64,000 bases of DNA from Roseomonas sp. HF4 (GCF_005222755.1 NZ_STGD01000001.1:186001-250000); one strand, 5' to 3'. Shown: positions 44,174-54,453, counted from the stretch's first letter. Made by a program: numbers and translations. Notes: generated by a model from the letters alone, not told the origin.

Positions 44174-44518
44174 CTACCCGGCCAGGGGCACGACCTTGCC
44201 GGCCAGCCGGCCCAGGTCGTTGTGCGCGAGTTCGATGCCCTGCAGCGTCGTTCGCGTGACGCAGCAGTCGCGGACGACGGCCTCGCCCCCATACAGGACC
44301 AGCCGCACCCGGTCGCCCGGCCGCAGGCCCGCGACGCCGCCGACCACCGCATGCGTCGCCGACAGCATCCGCAGGACGCCATCGCGCCGGCGCCAGCCGA
44401 TCAGGACCGAGCAGGGCTCGTCGAAGCTGTAGTGAAGGAAGGGATCCGCCGCGGTGCTCGCCGTGGCAAGCCCGGCATCGGCCGGTTGCAGCGCCGCCTG
44501 GGCGGGCATCGTGGTCAT
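44174..44518 (-). CDS. Small hypothetical protein, possibly PilZ-like
   Basis: A 114-residue protein I do not recognise with certainty. Alternating short strands (EPCSVLIGWRRRDGVLRML, GDRVRLVLYGGEAVVRDC, TLQGIELAHNDL) suggest a small beta-barrel, as in PilZ domains, but the RxxxR and (D/N)xSxxG motifs that bind cyclic-di-GMP are not present. The start at 44518 is chosen over ATGs further upstream because AGGAGG lies 8 bases before it. The gene is isolated; the DabA gene ends 160 bases upstream on the same strand. Confidence 0.65.
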   Translation of the reverse strand: MTTMPAQAALQPADAGLATASTAADPFLHYSFDEPCSVLIGWRRRDGVLRMLSATHAVVGGVAGLRPGDRVRLVLYGGEAVVRDCCVTRTTLQGIELAHNDLGRLAGKVVPLAG

Positions 44519-44678
44519 GCGTGGGGCCTCCTGCCGCCAGGGCGCATCGATCGCGCCACGCGCCATCATGCGCCGCGCCGGTTAACGGAGCGTTGCGTTC
44601 CGACCGCGGCCTCGGCCCTTCCGCGGGCCGGCGAGGCATGGCGCTCCGGGCGGCGGACGCGCGGCGCCGCCCGCGACG

Positions 44679-47096
44679 TCACGCCGCGAGGGCCGGGCTC
44701 TGCGCCGCGTCCGCCACGTCCTCCCAGCGCAGGTCGCCGGCGTAGCGATGCGCCAGGCGCCCTTCCGCGTCGATCGCGAAGAGATGCAGCCACCGCTTGT
44801 CGAACAGCGCCCGCACGCCCTCGTGCCGCGCGAGGATGTCCGTCATCGCCTCGCGCGGCGCCTCGATGCAGACGGTCAGGCGGAGCGGGTCGTGGACCAG
44901 CCGCTCGCCGTCATGCACCGACTGCCAGGGCAGGCCAGCGCGCATCGGGCCGCCGTTGCCCTCCAGCACGCCGATGCCGCCCACCACGTTGTGCAGCAGC
45001 TTGTTGCCGGACCCGAAGGCCTCCGGCGCGACGGCCGAGCCGTAGTATTGCAGGCTGATCCAGCTCGCGACGACGACCGGCGCGGTCATGATCAGCTCGA
45101 GCACGCCGAAGCCGCCCGCGTCGTCCTGCACCCAGTCGTAGTCGTGCAGGAAGGCGCGCCCCTCGAGGCTGCGCCCCGCCGTCCGCCGGCGCGGCGCCGC
45201 GATGAAGGCCTTGCAGCCCGCGAGGCCCCATTCGGGCCTGACCTCCGCCCAGTCGCGCGCGCGCCGCGCGATGTCGCCCGCCCCCGATGCCCGCGGCAGG
45301 CGCAGCGCGCGCTCGCCCTGCGCCACCACGCCCGCCGCCGCGAGCCAGGCGCGCGCCCGCGCGATGTCGGGCGCATGGCCGGGTGCGGGCGCGTCCTCGG
45401 CATAAAGGCTCACCGCATCCGTCGTCGTGTCGTGCAGCGCCGCCACGAACAGCGTGTCCTCCGGCACGGCGATGCCGCGCGCCAGGAGGCCCGCCCGCAC
45501 CTCGGCGTCGTTCAGCAGCGCCGCGAGCAGCCGCGCGTTCACCTCGCCCGAATAGCCGCCGCAGGCGCCGCAATGGAGGCCGCTCGCATGCGGGTTGTTC
45601 ACGACGTTCGCGCCATGGCCGGCCAGCAGCACCAGCCGCGCGAAGCCCTCGGTCAGCGACATCGCGCGCAGCACCGTCTCGGCCGCGCCGATGCGCGCCG
45701 CGGGGTCGAGCGCCGGGTCGAAGCGCGGCGCCGGGTCGTCCCGCGCCGGCATCCGGGCCAGGCCGAGCGCATCGCGCAGCAATTTTCCCGCATAGACCGG
45801 CCCCATCGCCTCGACGAAGGCGAAGGAGGAGACGGCGGCCAGCCGGAACCGCCCCCAGGCGCGCCGTGCGCGGGCCGCGTAGCGCGCGGCGAGGTCGGCC
45901 CGCGCGCTGCCCGCATCGCCGGAACGGGTCGATGCGGTCGGGTTCAGCAGCACGGGCAGGCGCAGTTCCTCGACGTCCGAGGCGAAGCGCCGGTGCCGCG
46001 CCGAGACGCCGAAGAACCCCGCGAAGCCGAGCGTACGGATCGACGGGTCGAGCGATTCCAGCGCGCGGCGGAACACCTCCGAGCGGACATCGATGCAGAA
46101 GGCGGCCTGCAGCGCCGGGCGGGTATCGGCCGGGGCGGGCGCCGGCGTCGCCAGCGTCCGGGCCAGCTCCCGCTGCGCGGCGCGCTCGGCCGCTTCCTGC
46201 AGGATGGCATCGACGAGTTCGGCCTCGCCTGGCGCCACCGGCGCTTCGTGGCAGCTGCGCGCCTCGGTCCAGGCGACGCCGATCGCCGCCTCGTGCCGCA
46301 GGAACAGAGCTTCCTCCCAGAGCAGCCGGATCGCGAGGAGATCGGCGATGGTCGTGTCCGTGCCGCCCGCCAGTTCGGCGCGCCAGAGCCGGTAGCGCGC
46401 GTATTGCGCCCAGCCGCCGAGCGAGAACAGCAGCCGGTGGAAGTAGTCCGCGGCCGCTGCGGGGCCGAGGCCGAGCCGGCTGGCGGCCCGCGCGATGGCC
46501 TCGCGCGGATCCGCGGGCGCATCGGCCACGAAGGCGGCGAAGCCCGTGAGGCCCATGATCTCGGGCGTCAGGTCGTGCGTCGCATGGGCGCGGAAGGCCG
46601 CCCAGGCGCGCCGGTCGCGCGGCGCGGCCCAGAGCGCCTGGCCCTCGTCGAAATACCCGGCCGCCCAGGCGCCGATGCGTTCGTCGACCAGGCCCGGCCA
46701 GTCCATGCCCGTGGCCCGCGCGGCGAGGTCGGCGACCGTCGGCACCGCCGCCGACGCCGGCCGCTCCCGCGCGGCCGCGGCCTTCAGCGCGCGGACATCG
46801 GCCGGCCTGCCCGCATGCGGGCAGGCGGCGAGCGCGCCGGCGAGGTCGGCCTGAGTGATCTCGCCCGAGGCGATGCGCCCGAGATACCAGCCGCGCGGCA
46901 TCGCGACCGGCACGCCGCCGATGCGCCCGAGCCGCGCCCCCGCCTCGGCCAGCGTCTCCTCCGCCTGGCCGAGGAACGGGTTCACAGCGACATGGGACGC
47001 GAGCGGCCAGAGCGGCGGGATGCGGCGGGAGGCAGCGTCCACGGCGGCGTCCAGGCCCGTGAGCGGGGCCGACTGCAGGATGGCGTCGATCGTCAT
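44679..47096 (-). CDS. dabA: DabA, probable inorganic carbon transporter subunit (DUF2309)
   Basis: An 805-residue protein of the DabA family (formerly DUF2309), a beta-carbonic-anhydrase-like subunit that works with a membrane partner to accumulate bicarbonate. The zinc ligands fit exactly: Cys334 and Asp336 in FCIDVRSE, His494 in LAGHGANVV and Cys509 in HCGACGG; the spacing of 2 and 15 residues equals that of known DabA proteins. The start at 47096 gives MTIDAILQ; an earlier in-frame ATG lies in dabB. It follows dabB by 22 bases. Acts at the cytoplasmic face of the inner membrane. Confidence 0.93.
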   Translation of the reverse strand: MTIDAILQSAPLTGLDAAVDAASRRIPPLWPLASHVAVNPFLGQAEETLAEAGARLGRIGGVPVAMPRGWYLGRIASGEITQADLAGALAACPHAGRPADVRALKAAAARERPASAAVPTVADLAARATGMDWPGLVDERIGAWAAGYFDEGQALWAAPRDRRAWAAFRAHATHDLTPEIMGLTGFAAFVADAPADPREAIARAASRLGLGPAAAADYFHRLLFSLGGWAQYARYRLWRAELAGGTDTTIADLLAIRLLWEEALFLRHEAAIGVAWTEARSCHEAPVAPGEAELVDAILQEAAERAAQRELARTLATPAPAPADTRPALQAAFCIDVRSEVFRRALESLDPSIRTLGFAGFFGVSARHRRFASDVEELRLPVLLNPTASTRSGDAGSARADLAARYAARARRAWGRFRLAAVSSFAFVEAMGPVYAGKLLRDALGLARMPARDDPAPRFDPALDPAARIGAAETVLRAMSLTEGFARLVLLAGHGANVVNNPHASGLHCGACGGYSGEVNARLLAALLNDAEVRAGLLARGIAVPEDTLFVAALHDTTTDAVSLYAEDAPAPGHAPDIARARAWLAAAGVVAQGERALRLPRASGAGDIARRARDWAEVRPEWGLAGCKAFIAAPRRRTAGRSLEGRAFLHDYDWVQDDAGGFGVLELIMTAPVVVASWISLQYYGSAVAPEAFGSGNKLLHNVVGGIGVLEGNGGPMRAGLPWQSVHDGERLVHDPLRLTVCIEAPREAMTDILARHEGVRALFDKRWLHLFAIDAEGRLAHRYAGDLRWEDVADAAQSPALAA

Positions 47097-47118
47097 GGTC
47101 GCGGTCTCCTCTCGGGTG

Positions 47119-48678
47119 TCAGGCGGAAGGCCGGCCGGCCCAGTTGCCGACGAGGCGGTCGAAGACGGCATTGGCATAGAGCCCGTTCGCGAGGTGCACA
47201 CGCAGCCCCGCGGCCGCCGGGTGGCCCGACCAGAGCGGGAACATCGCCTGCGCGACCGCGACCAGCCCGAAGCTCAGCACGGCGAGTGCCAGCAGCAGCC
47301 ATTCGAGCGGCCCGGGCGCCGGCGTCGCGGGCAGCACGCCGGCCGTCAGCCATTCCGCGCCGGTCTGCAGCGCGAAGTAGCTGACGGAGGCCGCGACGGC
47401 GAAGGCCGCGGTGCGCCGCGTCAGGATCGCGGGCGCCGCATCCGCCAGCCCCTGCGCCAGCAGGTAGGCGACGCCGAGGATCAGGATCGCGCCGAGCGTG
47501 ATCGCCTGCGCCGACTTCGCATCGAAGCCGAAGGCCAGACCGATCAGCGCATAGATGGCAAGCGCCAGCACGAAGGCGCGGCCGACCGCGCGGCCATCCG
47601 GGATGGCGACGGGGCCGGGGCGGCGGATTGCCGCGACCCTCTCCACCGCGCCGCCGGAGGCGAGGAAGGCATGCGCCTTGTAGAGCGAATGGGCGACGAT
47701 ATGCAGCAGCGCCAGCGGAAACAGCGCCAGGCCGCATTGCATCACCATGAAGCCCATCTGCGCGATGGTCGACCAGGCGAGCGAGGTCTTCACCGCCGGC
47801 TGCGCCAGCATGGCAAGGCCGCCGAGCAGCGCCGTGAAGCCGCCCAGGATGACGAGCACCGCGAGCACGCCCGGCGCCAGCAGCAGCACGTCGGCGAAGC
47901 GGATCAGCAGGAAGCCGCCGGCATTGATGACGCCCGCATGCAGCAGCGCCGAGACCGGCGTCGGCGTCTCCATCACCTCGGTCAGCCAGCCATGCGTCGG
48001 GAATTGCGCCGACTTCAGCACCGCCGCCAGCGCCAGCAGCGCCGCCGCCCAGGGCGCGATGGCGGGCGACGCGCCTTCGCGCGCGGCGGCCAGGATGGTC
48101 CCGATGTCGAGCGTGCCATGGCCGAAGGCCAGCAGGGCCGCGGCGCCCAGCAGCGCCGCATCCCCCGCGCGCGCGACGACCGCCTTCTTGCGCGAGGCGC
48201 GGATCGCCTGGACGCGGTCGCCGTAGAACAGCAGCAGCCGGTGCAGGCAGAGGCTGGTCGCGATCCAGGCGGCGACGAACAGCGCCAGGTTGCCCGCCTG
48301 CACGAGCAGCAGCACGGCGGCGAGCGTCGCCGCCATCCAGCCCATGAAGGCGCCCTGCCGCGCCTCCCCGTCGAGGTAGGCGCCGGAATAGCGCAGCACC
48401 ACCCACCCAACGAAGGCGACCAGCACGAGCATGACCGCGCTGACGACATCGAGGCGCACCGAGAGCCCGACCCCCGCGATTCCCAGCAACGGGCTCGTGC
48501 CGCCGCCCAGCCAGGCGAGCAGCGCCGCCGAGACGATCGCGACGAGAAGCGCGAGCAGCGCCGCGGCCTCCATCCGCCGCGCCAGGCCCGCCGGGCGGCG
48601 ACCCGGCTGCCGGCGCGCCAGAAGCGCGGCGCCCAGCAGGATGGCGGGCGCCAAAAGGGGGATGAGGGCATGGAACAT
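47119..48678 (-). CDS. dabB: DabB, membrane subunit of the inorganic carbon pump (NuoL/MrpA-like)
   Basis: A 519-residue membrane protein of the proton-conducting transporter family. The core resembles Nuo[21 protein letters not shown] with [19 protein letters not shown], including the conserved lysine, histidines and glutamate of the proton path. More than ten hydrophobic segments are visible. Paired with DabA it forms the energy-coupled CO2/bicarbonate system. The start at 48678 gives [12 protein letters not shown]. It is divergent from a LysR gene 108 bases away, the arrangement seen for regulated carbon-uptake genes. Confidence 0.92.
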   Translation of the reverse strand: MFHALIPLLAPAILLGAALLARRQPGRRPAGLARRMEAAALLALLVAIVSAALLAWLGGGTSPLLGIAGVGLSVRLDVVSAVMLVLVAFVGWVVLRYSGAYLDGEARQGAFMGWMAATLAAVLLLVQAGNLALFVAAWIATSLCLHRLLLFYGDRVQAIRASRKKAVVARAGDAALLGAAALLAFGHGTLDIGTILAAAREGASPAIAPWAAALLALAAVLKSAQFPTHGWLTEVMETPTPVSALLHAGVINAGGFLLIRFADVLLLAPGVLAVLVILGGFTALLGGLAMLAQPAVKTSLAWSTIAQMGFMVMQCGLALFPLALLHIVAHSLYKAHAFLASGGAVERVAAIRRPGPVAIPDGRAVGRAFVLALAIYALIGLAFGFDAKSAQAITLGAILILGVAYLLAQGLADAAPAILTRRTAAFAVAASVSYFALQTGAEWLTAGVLPATPAPGPLEWLLLALAVLSFGLVAVAQAMFPLWSGHPAAAGLRVHLANGLYANAVFDRLVGNWAGRPSA

Positions 48679-48736
48679 GGCAGGTCGATTCCCCGGGCGA
48701 TGCGACGCGGTGCCGGCTTCTAGGCCGCGCAGAACC

Positions 48737-48780
48737 ATCGGAAAAATACATTGTCTTGGGTTTGTCGTTCTGTTTTATGG
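48737..48780. promoter_or_regulatory. AT-rich divergent promoter region of dabBA and lysR
   Basis: The 108-base gap between dabB and the LysR gene contains an AT-rich stretch that contrasts with the surroundings. On the plus strand TTGTCT (from about 48752) and TTTATG, spaced by 17 bases, could be -35 and -10 of the regulator gene. LysR proteins usually bind a T-N11-A dyad in such gaps, but I could not fix a clear one. The core recognition is tentative. Confidence 0.35.
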
Positions 48781-48786
48781 AACGTC

Positions 48787-49668
48787 ATGGCCGAGCTGAA
48801 CTTCCATCACCTGCGCTACTTCCAGACCGTCGCGCATGAAGGGAACCTGACGCACGCGGCGGCGCGGCTGAACGTTTCGCAATCGGCGGTCTCGACCCAG
48901 ATCCGCCTACTGGAGGACAGGCTCGGCCAGGCGCTGTTCGAACGGCGCGGGCGGGCGCTCCACCTCACCGAGGCCGGCCGCATCGCGCTCGACCACGCCG
49001 ACGCCATCTTCGCGACGGGACGCGAGCTGCTCGCCACGCTGCAGCAGCGCGGGGGCACGCGGCGGGCGCTGCGCGTCGGCTCGCTGGCGACGCTGTCGCG
49101 CAACTTCCAGCTCGCCTTCCTCCGGCCGGTGCTCGGCCGCCCGGACGTGGAAGTGATCCTGCGATCGGGCAGCGCGGCGGAGCTGTTCAGCGCGCTGGCC
49201 GCGCTCCATCTCGACCTCGTGCTGACGAACCAGGCGCCGCCCGCCGATGCGCTGACCGCCTTCATCGTCCGCCGGCTCGACGAACAGCCGGTCAGCCTGA
49301 TCGGCGTGCCGAGCCTGTGCCCGCCGGGCCTCGGCCTCGCCGAGCGCCTCGCCGTCGCCGCGCTCATCCTGCCAACGGCGGCGAGCGGCCTCAGGGCGGG
49401 CTTCGACGCGCTGGCCGACCGGCTGGGCGTGCGGCCGCAGATCGCGGGCGAGGTGGACGACATGGCGATGATGCGGCTGCTCGCCCGCGAAGGCGTGGGC
49501 CTCGCGGTGCTGCCGCCGATCGTGGTGCGGGACGAGCTCGCGAGCGGCACGCTGGTCGAGACCGCGCAACTGCCGAACCTGACCGAGACCTTCTACGGCG
49601 TCACGGTCGAGCGCCGCTTCCCGAACCCGCTGCTGGCCGAGCTGCTCGACGCGCCGGCCCGGCCCTGA
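48787..49668 (+). CDS. LysR-family transcriptional regulator, probable regulator of dabBA
   Basis: A 293-residue LysR regulator. The winged helix-turn-helix is at residues 10-60 (GNLTHAAARLNVSQSAVSTQ, then LEDRLGQALFERRGR), followed by a type-2 periplasmic-binding-like effector domain. Divergent placement next to dabB suggests it controls the carbon pump, as CmpR/CbbR-type regulators do for other carbon-uptake genes; this is inference from position. The start at 48787 is preferred to an in-frame ATG 12 codons upstream, which would give a family-unlike tail. Confidence 0.9.
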   Translation: MAELNFHHLRYFQTVAHEGNLTHAAARLNVSQSAVSTQIRLLEDRLGQALFERRGRALHLTEAGRIALDHADAIFATGRELLATLQQRGGTRRALRVGSLATLSRNFQLAFLRPVLGRPDVEVILRSGSAAELFSALAALHLDLVLTNQAPPADALTAFIVRRLDEQPVSLIGVPSLCPPGLGLAERLAVAALILPTAASGLRAGFDALADRLGVRPQIAGEVDDMAMMRLLAREGVGLAVLPPIVVRDELASGTLVETAQLPNLTETFYGVTVERRFPNPLLAELLDAPARP

Positions 49669-49683
49669 ATTGCGGCCCCGCGT

Positions 49684-50499
49684 TCAGCGCCGCCGGAACC
49701 TTCGCGCCAGGTAGAGCACCTCCCCGCTTTCGAGCGCCCCGCGCAGCTTCGAGCCCCGCATCCCCGCGAATTCCCCGAGGATCCCGCGCAGCGGCGCGAA
49801 GCGCGCGATCTCACGCGCCTTCTCCGCCTCCATGGCATCGAGCGCGGCCAGCACGCCCGCGTTCAGCACCGCCTCCGCCTCCGGCACCAGATCCGGGTGG
49901 TCGAAGGCGCGCGCGGTCGCGGGCAGCATGGCGCGGCCGCGCATGTCGGCCCATGTGAGCCAGCCGCCCGGCCGCAGCACGCGCGCGGCCTCGGCCACGA
50001 AGCGATCCATCCGGCCGTAGCAGTGGGATGATTCGATGTTGACCACGACATCGAAGGATGCATCGGGGAAGGGCAGCGCCTCGGCATCCCCGGTTCGGAA
50101 GTCGAGGCACGGCACGCCGGGATTGAGCGCCCGCGCGCGCGAAACCGTGGCGCCGGACAGGTCCACCCCCGTCACGCGCGCCACGCCCGGCCGGCGCGCG
50201 AGCCAGGCCGCGCCGCCGCCATGCCCCGAGCCCACCTCCAGCACCGCCGCGCCGTCGAGCGGCAACCCCGCGAACGCCTGGTGATAGAGCCCGATGAAGG
50301 CGCGTTCCGCCTCATCCGCCGCGTCGAGCGCGAAGGGCACGCCCGGCGGCAGGTAGCCGTAGTTCATGAAGCGCCAGCGCGGCCGTCGCCAGAGGCTGGA
50401 AATGGCCGTGTAGGTCCCCTTCCACGCCGCGCGGCGCAGCCCCGGCAGCGCGCCGGTCTCGGTCGCGCGCAGCATGCGCGCGAAGATCGCGCTGCCCAT
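49684..50499 (-). CDS. Class I SAM-dependent methyltransferase
   Basis: A 271-residue methyltransferase. The SAM-binding motif I is VLEVGSGHGGGAAWLARRPG, the second acidic position is VTGVDLSGAT, and the later motif is FDVVVNIESSHCYGRM followed by VLRPGGWLTWADMRG. The ESSHCYG signature resembles sterol/phthiotriol-type and small-molecule methyltransferases. The ATG overlaps the stop of the upstream ferritin-like gene by one base (TGATG), so they act together. Substrate unknown. Confidence 0.88.
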   Translation of the reverse strand: MGSAIFARMLRATETGALPGLRRAAWKGTYTAISSLWRRPRWRFMNYGYLPPGVPFALDAADEAERAFIGLYHQAFAGLPLDGAAVLEVGSGHGGGAAWLARRPGVARVTGVDLSGATVSRARALNPGVPCLDFRTGDAEALPFPDASFDVVVNIESSHCYGRMDRFVAEAARVLRPGGWLTWADMRGRAMLPATARAFDHPDLVPEAEAVLNAGVLAALDAMEAEKAREIARFAPLRGILGEFAGMRGSKLRGALESGEVLYLARRFRRR

Positions 50500-51341
50500 C
50501 AGGCGGGCACGGCCGGCGGGTCGTCCCGCAGCAGGCGCCGGCCCTCGGCGACCAGCCCGGCATCCGCCGCGCCGCCGCCGCCCGGATAGCCAGGGCGCAT
50601 GTAGGCGAACCAGGGCCCGACCAGCCCGCGCAGGAAGCCCGGTCGGCCGAACAGCAGCCAGGCGAGGCGGAGCCGCGTGCGGAGCCCCGTCCGCACCCCC
50701 GTCGCGCGCAGCATGACGTGCATGTTGCCGATCGCGAGCCAGATCATCTGCGCGAAGACCGCGTTCAGCACCGCGACGCGCAGCAGGTAGCGCTTCCAGG
50801 GCGCGAGCCCCGTCGGCGCCGCCCGTAGCACGCGGAGCGCGACGGCGGAATGCTCCAGCTCCTCCAGCGCATGCCAACGCCAGAGGCGCCGATAGGCCGG
50901 CGCCGCGGCGTCCATCAGTTCCGGCCGCTTCAGGATGAACCGCGCGAGGCTGTAGGTGACCTGCTCGATCGCGCAGGTGGACATCAAGCGGAGCACCGGC
51001 CCGATCTCGCGGCCGAGCATCCGGTTCAGCCGCGCCTCCATCCCGGCCACGTCGTAGCCGAGGGCACCGAGCGCCGCGTTGTAGGCTTCGTGTTCCCGCG
51101 TGTGGAAGGCTTCCTGCACGGCATAGCCGCGGATCTCGGCCTGCACCTCCGCGTCGTCGATGTCGGGCGCGTAGTGCTTGAGGGAGCGGATGAAGAAGCG
51201 TTCCCCCTCCGGCAGCATCACGGCCAGCGCATCGACCACCACGGACATCATGAGGTCGCCGCCGAACCAGGCGCGGTCTGCCTGCGCTTCGATGCCGAAG
51301 CGGATGTCGCGGGCGATGATCTCGTCTGCGGGGCTGGTCAT
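50499..51341 (-). CDS. Metal-dependent hydrolase family protein (PF10118-like, ferritin-type helices)
   Basis: A 280-residue helical protein of the family annotated 'predicted metal-dependent hydrolase'. It carries two paired metal-ligand sets like ferritin-fold di-iron proteins: E in SLKHYAPD-E-region, QEAFHTREHEAYN, and HALEELEHSAVAL. The C-terminal part contains hydrophobic segments that may associate with the membrane. The true activity is unknown; a di-iron oxygenase or hydrolase acting on a hydrophobic molecule is plausible given the coupled methyltransferase. The start at 51341 gives MTSPADEIIARDIRFG. Confidence 0.82.
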   Translation of the reverse strand: MTSPADEIIARDIRFGIEAQADRAWFGGDLMMSVVVDALAVMLPEGERFFIRSLKHYAPDIDDAEVQAEIRGYAVQEAFHTREHEAYNAALGALGYDVAGMEARLNRMLGREIGPVLRLMSTCAIEQVTYSLARFILKRPELMDAAAPAYRRLWRWHALEELEHSAVALRVLRAAPTGLAPWKRYLLRVAVLNAVFAQMIWLAIGNMHVMLRATGVRTGLRTRLRLAWLLFGRPGFLRGLVGPWFAYMRPGYPGGGGAADAGLVAEGRRLLRDDPPAVPA

Positions 51342-51414
51342 TCTGTCGTGACGCTCGAAGGGTCGGCCGGGGATACCATGCCGATCCCTACCGGGTCATG
51401 ACCGAAGGCGCCGG

Positions 51415-52566
51415 TCAGGCGCCGGCCAGCGCGCGCTTCGCGACCTCCGCCAGGTAGCGCGCCGCGGTCGGCAGGATCTCGTCGTTGAAGTCGTAGCGCG
51501 GGTGGTGCAGCTCGCGCCCGCCATCGGCAGGTCCGTTGCCGATCCAGACGAAGGCGCCGGGCACCTCGCGCAGGAACCAGGCGAAATCCTCCCCGGTCAT
51601 GGCGGGCGCCAGGTCGCGGCGGCATTCGGTCACGGCTGAGGCGGCGGCGGCAGCCAGGTCGCGCTCGGCCACCGTATTGGCCGTCACGCCAACGCCGGCG
51701 CGGAAGGAGAAGGCGGCCGTGACGCCGAAGGTGGCCGCGACGCCATCCGCGATGCGCGCGAGACCGGCCTCGATGATCGCCTGGTCCTCGTCGCGCAGCC
51801 AGCGGGCGGTGCCCTTCAGCGTGACGCGGGCAGTGATCTGGTTCTGCGCCTCGCCGCCCTCGACCACGGTCACGCTGACGACGCCACCGGCCAGCGGGTC
51901 GAGGTTGCGCGCGACGATCGACTGGATCGCGACGATCGCGTGGCCGGCGGCCACCATCGGGTCGCGCGTCAGATGCGGCAGGGCCGCGTGGCCGGCATGG
52001 CCGTCGAACACGATCTCGAACCGCGCGCCGGCCGCCATCACGGCGCGGTCGTGCACCGCGACGGTGCCGGCGGGCAGGCCCGGCCAGTTGTGCCAGCCGA
52101 AGATGCGCTCCATCGGGAAGCGCTGGAACAGCCCGTCGGCGATCATGCTGCGCGCGCCACCGCCGCCTTCCTCCGCCGGCTGGAACACGAGGCGGACGGT
52201 GCCGGTCCAGGCAGGGTCGTCGAGCAGCATCCGGGCGGCGCCGAGGAGCGCCGTGGTGTGCCCGTCATGCCCGCAGGCGTGCATCACGCCGGGATTGCCG
52301 GATTTCCAGGGGAGGTCCTCGTTCTGTTCCTGGATCGGCAGCGCATCCATATCGCCGCGCAGCCCGACCGAGCGGTTGCCGCCGCCCCGCCGCAGGGTTG
52401 CAACCACGCCATGTCCGCCGACCTTCTCCTGGATGTCGGCCACGCCCATCTCCCGCAGCCGGGCAACGACGAAGGCTGCCGTTTCGCCCTCATGCAGGGT
52501 CAGGCCGGGGTTCGCGTGCAGATGGCGGCGCCACGCGGTAAGGGTCGCGGGAAGATCGTTGCTCAT
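51415..52566 (-). CDS. M20-family amidohydrolase (hippurate hydrolase/aminoacylase-like)
   Basis: A 383-residue M20D peptidase-family protein. Metal ligands are visible in HACGHDGHTTALLG and in FQPAEEGGGGARSMI, with His in GWHNWPGLP; the lid-domain DGHAGHAALPH and the late APAMTGEDFAWFL complete the set. The family removes acyl groups from N-acyl amino acids, including hippurate and indole-acetyl conjugates. Its start codon at 52564-52566 overlaps head to head with the start codons of tamA on the other strand, so each promoter must lie in the other gene. It begins with MSNDLPATLTAWR. Confidence 0.92.
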   Translation of the reverse strand: MSNDLPATLTAWRRHLHANPGLTLHEGETAAFVVARLREMGVADIQEKVGGHGVVATLRRGGGNRSVGLRGDMDALPIQEQNEDLPWKSGNPGVMHACGHDGHTTALLGAARMLLDDPAWTGTVRLVFQPAEEGGGGARSMIADGLFQRFPMERIFGWHNWPGLPAGTVAVHDRAVMAAGARFEIVFDGHAGHAALPHLTRDPMVAAGHAIVAIQSIVARNLDPLAGGVVSVTVVEGGEAQNQITARVTLKGTARWLRDEDQAIIEAGLARIADGVAATFGVTAAFSFRAGVGVTANTVAERDLAAAAASAVTECRRDLAPAMTGEDFAWFLREVPGAFVWIGNGPADGGRELHHPRYDFNDEILPTAARYLAEVAKRALAGA

Positions 52567-52567
52567 G

Positions 52568-54451
52568 ATGCCTGAACCCTATCCCGCCGTTGCGCGGAGC
52601 ACCATCGCCCGCGGCGCCCTGGCCGCGCTGGCGCTGCTGCTTGCCTGCCGCACGCCCGCGGCGCAGGAACAGGCGGCGCCGCCCGACCCGCCGGGCATCC
52701 CCTACGAGGCCGATTTCGCCGCGCCCGAGGATCTCGCCGCGCTTGCCCGCGGCGTGGCGCAGACCGTGACGCTGCGGGACCGCGCGCCGACCGACGCCTT
52801 CGGGCTGATCGGCCGGGTGCGCGCCGACCTGCCCCGGCTGCAGGAGGCGCTGCGCGCCGAGGGCTATTGGGGCGGCAGCGTCGCCGCGACCATCGCCGGC
52901 CGCCCGCCCGAGGACCCTGCCCTGCCCGCCCTGCTGCAGGGCGCGACCGACCCCGTCCCGATCACCTTCACCCTGACGCCCGGCGAGCGCTACGCCTTCG
53001 GGCGCATCGGCATCGCGGGCAGCCCGGCGCAGGCCGTCGCTGCCGCGCGCGCGGCGGCGACCGAGGCCGGGGCAATCGAGGGCGAGCCCGCCCGCACCGC
53101 CGCCGTCATCGGGGCCGAGGACGCGATGCTGGCCGCGCTCCGCCGCGCCGGGCATCCGCTGGCCGCCATCGACGACCGCCAGGTGCTGGTCGACCACGAC
53201 CGCCGCGCCATGGACGTCGCCTGGCGGCTCGCCCCCGGTCCGACCGCGACCTTCGACCGGCCGAGCGTGAGCGGCCAGGTCCGCACCAATGCCGGGCTGA
53301 TGGAACGGACCGCCGCCCGCCGGATCGAGGGCCGCGACTATTCGCCCGAGACGCTGGAACGCGGCCGGCGCGCGCTCGCCGCGCTCGGCGTCTTCGACAG
53401 CGTCCGCGCCGAGCCCGGCACGGCGCTGACGCCCGATGGCCACCTGCCGGTCAACTACGCCGTGTCGGAGCGGCCGCTGCGCGCCATCGGCGGCAACGTC
53501 TCCTACGAGACCAATTTCGGCCTCGGCCTCGGCGCCTACTGGGAACACCGCAACCTGTTCGGCGGCGCCGAGCGCCTGCGCCTGGAGGCGGAGGCCGCCC
53601 GGCTCGGCGAGAGCAACGCCGAGAACTTCACCTACCGCGCCTTCGCCACCCTGACGCTGCCCGAGATCTGGCGGCAGGAGGCGCGGCTGACGGCGCGCGT
53701 CGGCGCGGTGCGCGAACGGCTCGAAGCCTATGACCGCGACGCGGTGCTGGCCTCGGCGCTGGCCGAGCGCGCGCTGACCGAGCGGCTCGCGCTGCAGGCC
53801 GGCCCGCTCTATGAGGCCGGGCGGATCGGGCGCTACGGCAACCTCGACGACTTCGCGCTGGTGGGCTTCGTGGGCGGCGTCCGCTGGGACAGCACGACCA
53901 GCCTGCTCGACCCGACCTCGGGCCAGCGCGCGAGCCTGACCGTCACCCCCTTCTACGAACTGAACGAGGGCACGGTCTTCACGCGCATCCTGGCGACCGG
54001 CAGCGCCTATTTCGACGTCACCGGCGACGCGCGCGGCGTGCTCGCGCTGCGCACCGCGATCGGCGCCACCCTCGGCGCGACGCGGGACGAGATCACGCTC
54101 GACAGGCGCTTCTATTCGGGCGGCGGCGGCTCGGTGCGCGGCTACACCTTCCAGTCCATCGGCCCCCGCGATTCGGGCAACAAGCCGCTCGGCGGCGCGA
54201 GCGTGCTCGAAGTCGGCGCCGAGTGGCGCCAGCGCATCTCCGGCCCCTGGGGCATGGTCGCCTTCGTCGATGCCGGCACGGTCGGCGAGGACAGCGTGCC
54301 CGGCACCGGGGATATCCGGGTCGGCGTGGGCCTCGGCCTGCGCTACCTGACCGCGATCGGGCCGATCCGCGTCGATGTCGGCGTGCCGCTCAACGCCGAC
54401 CGCGGCGACGCGGCCTATGCGCTCTATGTCGGCATCGGTCAGGCGTTCTGA
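52568..54451 (+). CDS. tamA: TamA-type outer-membrane autotransporter assembly protein
   Basis: About 627 residues. A short signal (ALAALALLLACRTPAAQ) is followed by POTRA-like repeats (for example QEALRAEGYWGGSVAATIAG and ALRRAGHPLAAIDDRQVLVD) and a C-terminal 16-strand barrel with the Omp85 motif GSVRGYTFQSIGPRD and a VGLGLRYLTAIGPIRVDVG-type final strand pair. It helps insert proteins into the outer membrane with TamB, whose gene follows after 2 bases. Two ATGs (52565, 52568) are in frame; the second is chosen, giving MPEPYPAV. Both collide with the divergent M20 start. Confidence 0.92.
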   Translation: MPEPYPAVARSTIARGALAALALLLACRTPAAQEQAAPPDPPGIPYEADFAAPEDLAALARGVAQTVTLRDRAPTDAFGLIGRVRADLPRLQEALRAEGYWGGSVAATIAGRPPEDPALPALLQGATDPVPITFTLTPGERYAFGRIGIAGSPAQAVAAARAAATEAGAIEGEPARTAAVIGAEDAMLAALRRAGHPLAAIDDRQVLVDHDRRAMDVAWRLAPGPTATFDRPSVSGQVRTNAGLMERTAARRIEGRDYSPETLERGRRALAALGVFDSVRAEPGTALTPDGHLPVNYAVSERPLRAIGGNVSYETNFGLGLGAYWEHRNLFGGAERLRLEAEAARLGESNAENFTYRAFATLTLPEIWRQEARLTARVGAVRERLEAYDRDAVLASALAERALTERLALQAGPLYEAGRIGRYGNLDDFALVGFVGGVRWDSTTSLLDPTSGQRASLTVTPFYELNEGTVFTRILATGSAYFDVTGDARGVLALRTAIGATLGATRDEITLDRRFYSGGGGSVRGYTFQSIGPRDSGNKPLGGASVLEVGAEWRQRISGPWGMVAFVDAGTVGEDSVPGTGDIRVGVGLGLRYLTAIGPIRVDVGVPLNADRGDAAYALYVGIGQAF

Positions 54452-54453
54452 GC

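Noticed and set aside
44748-47384. An 878-codon plus-strand frame opposite dabA
   Set aside because: Arg/Gln/Ala-rich with no motif; dabA has all four zinc ligands on the other strand.
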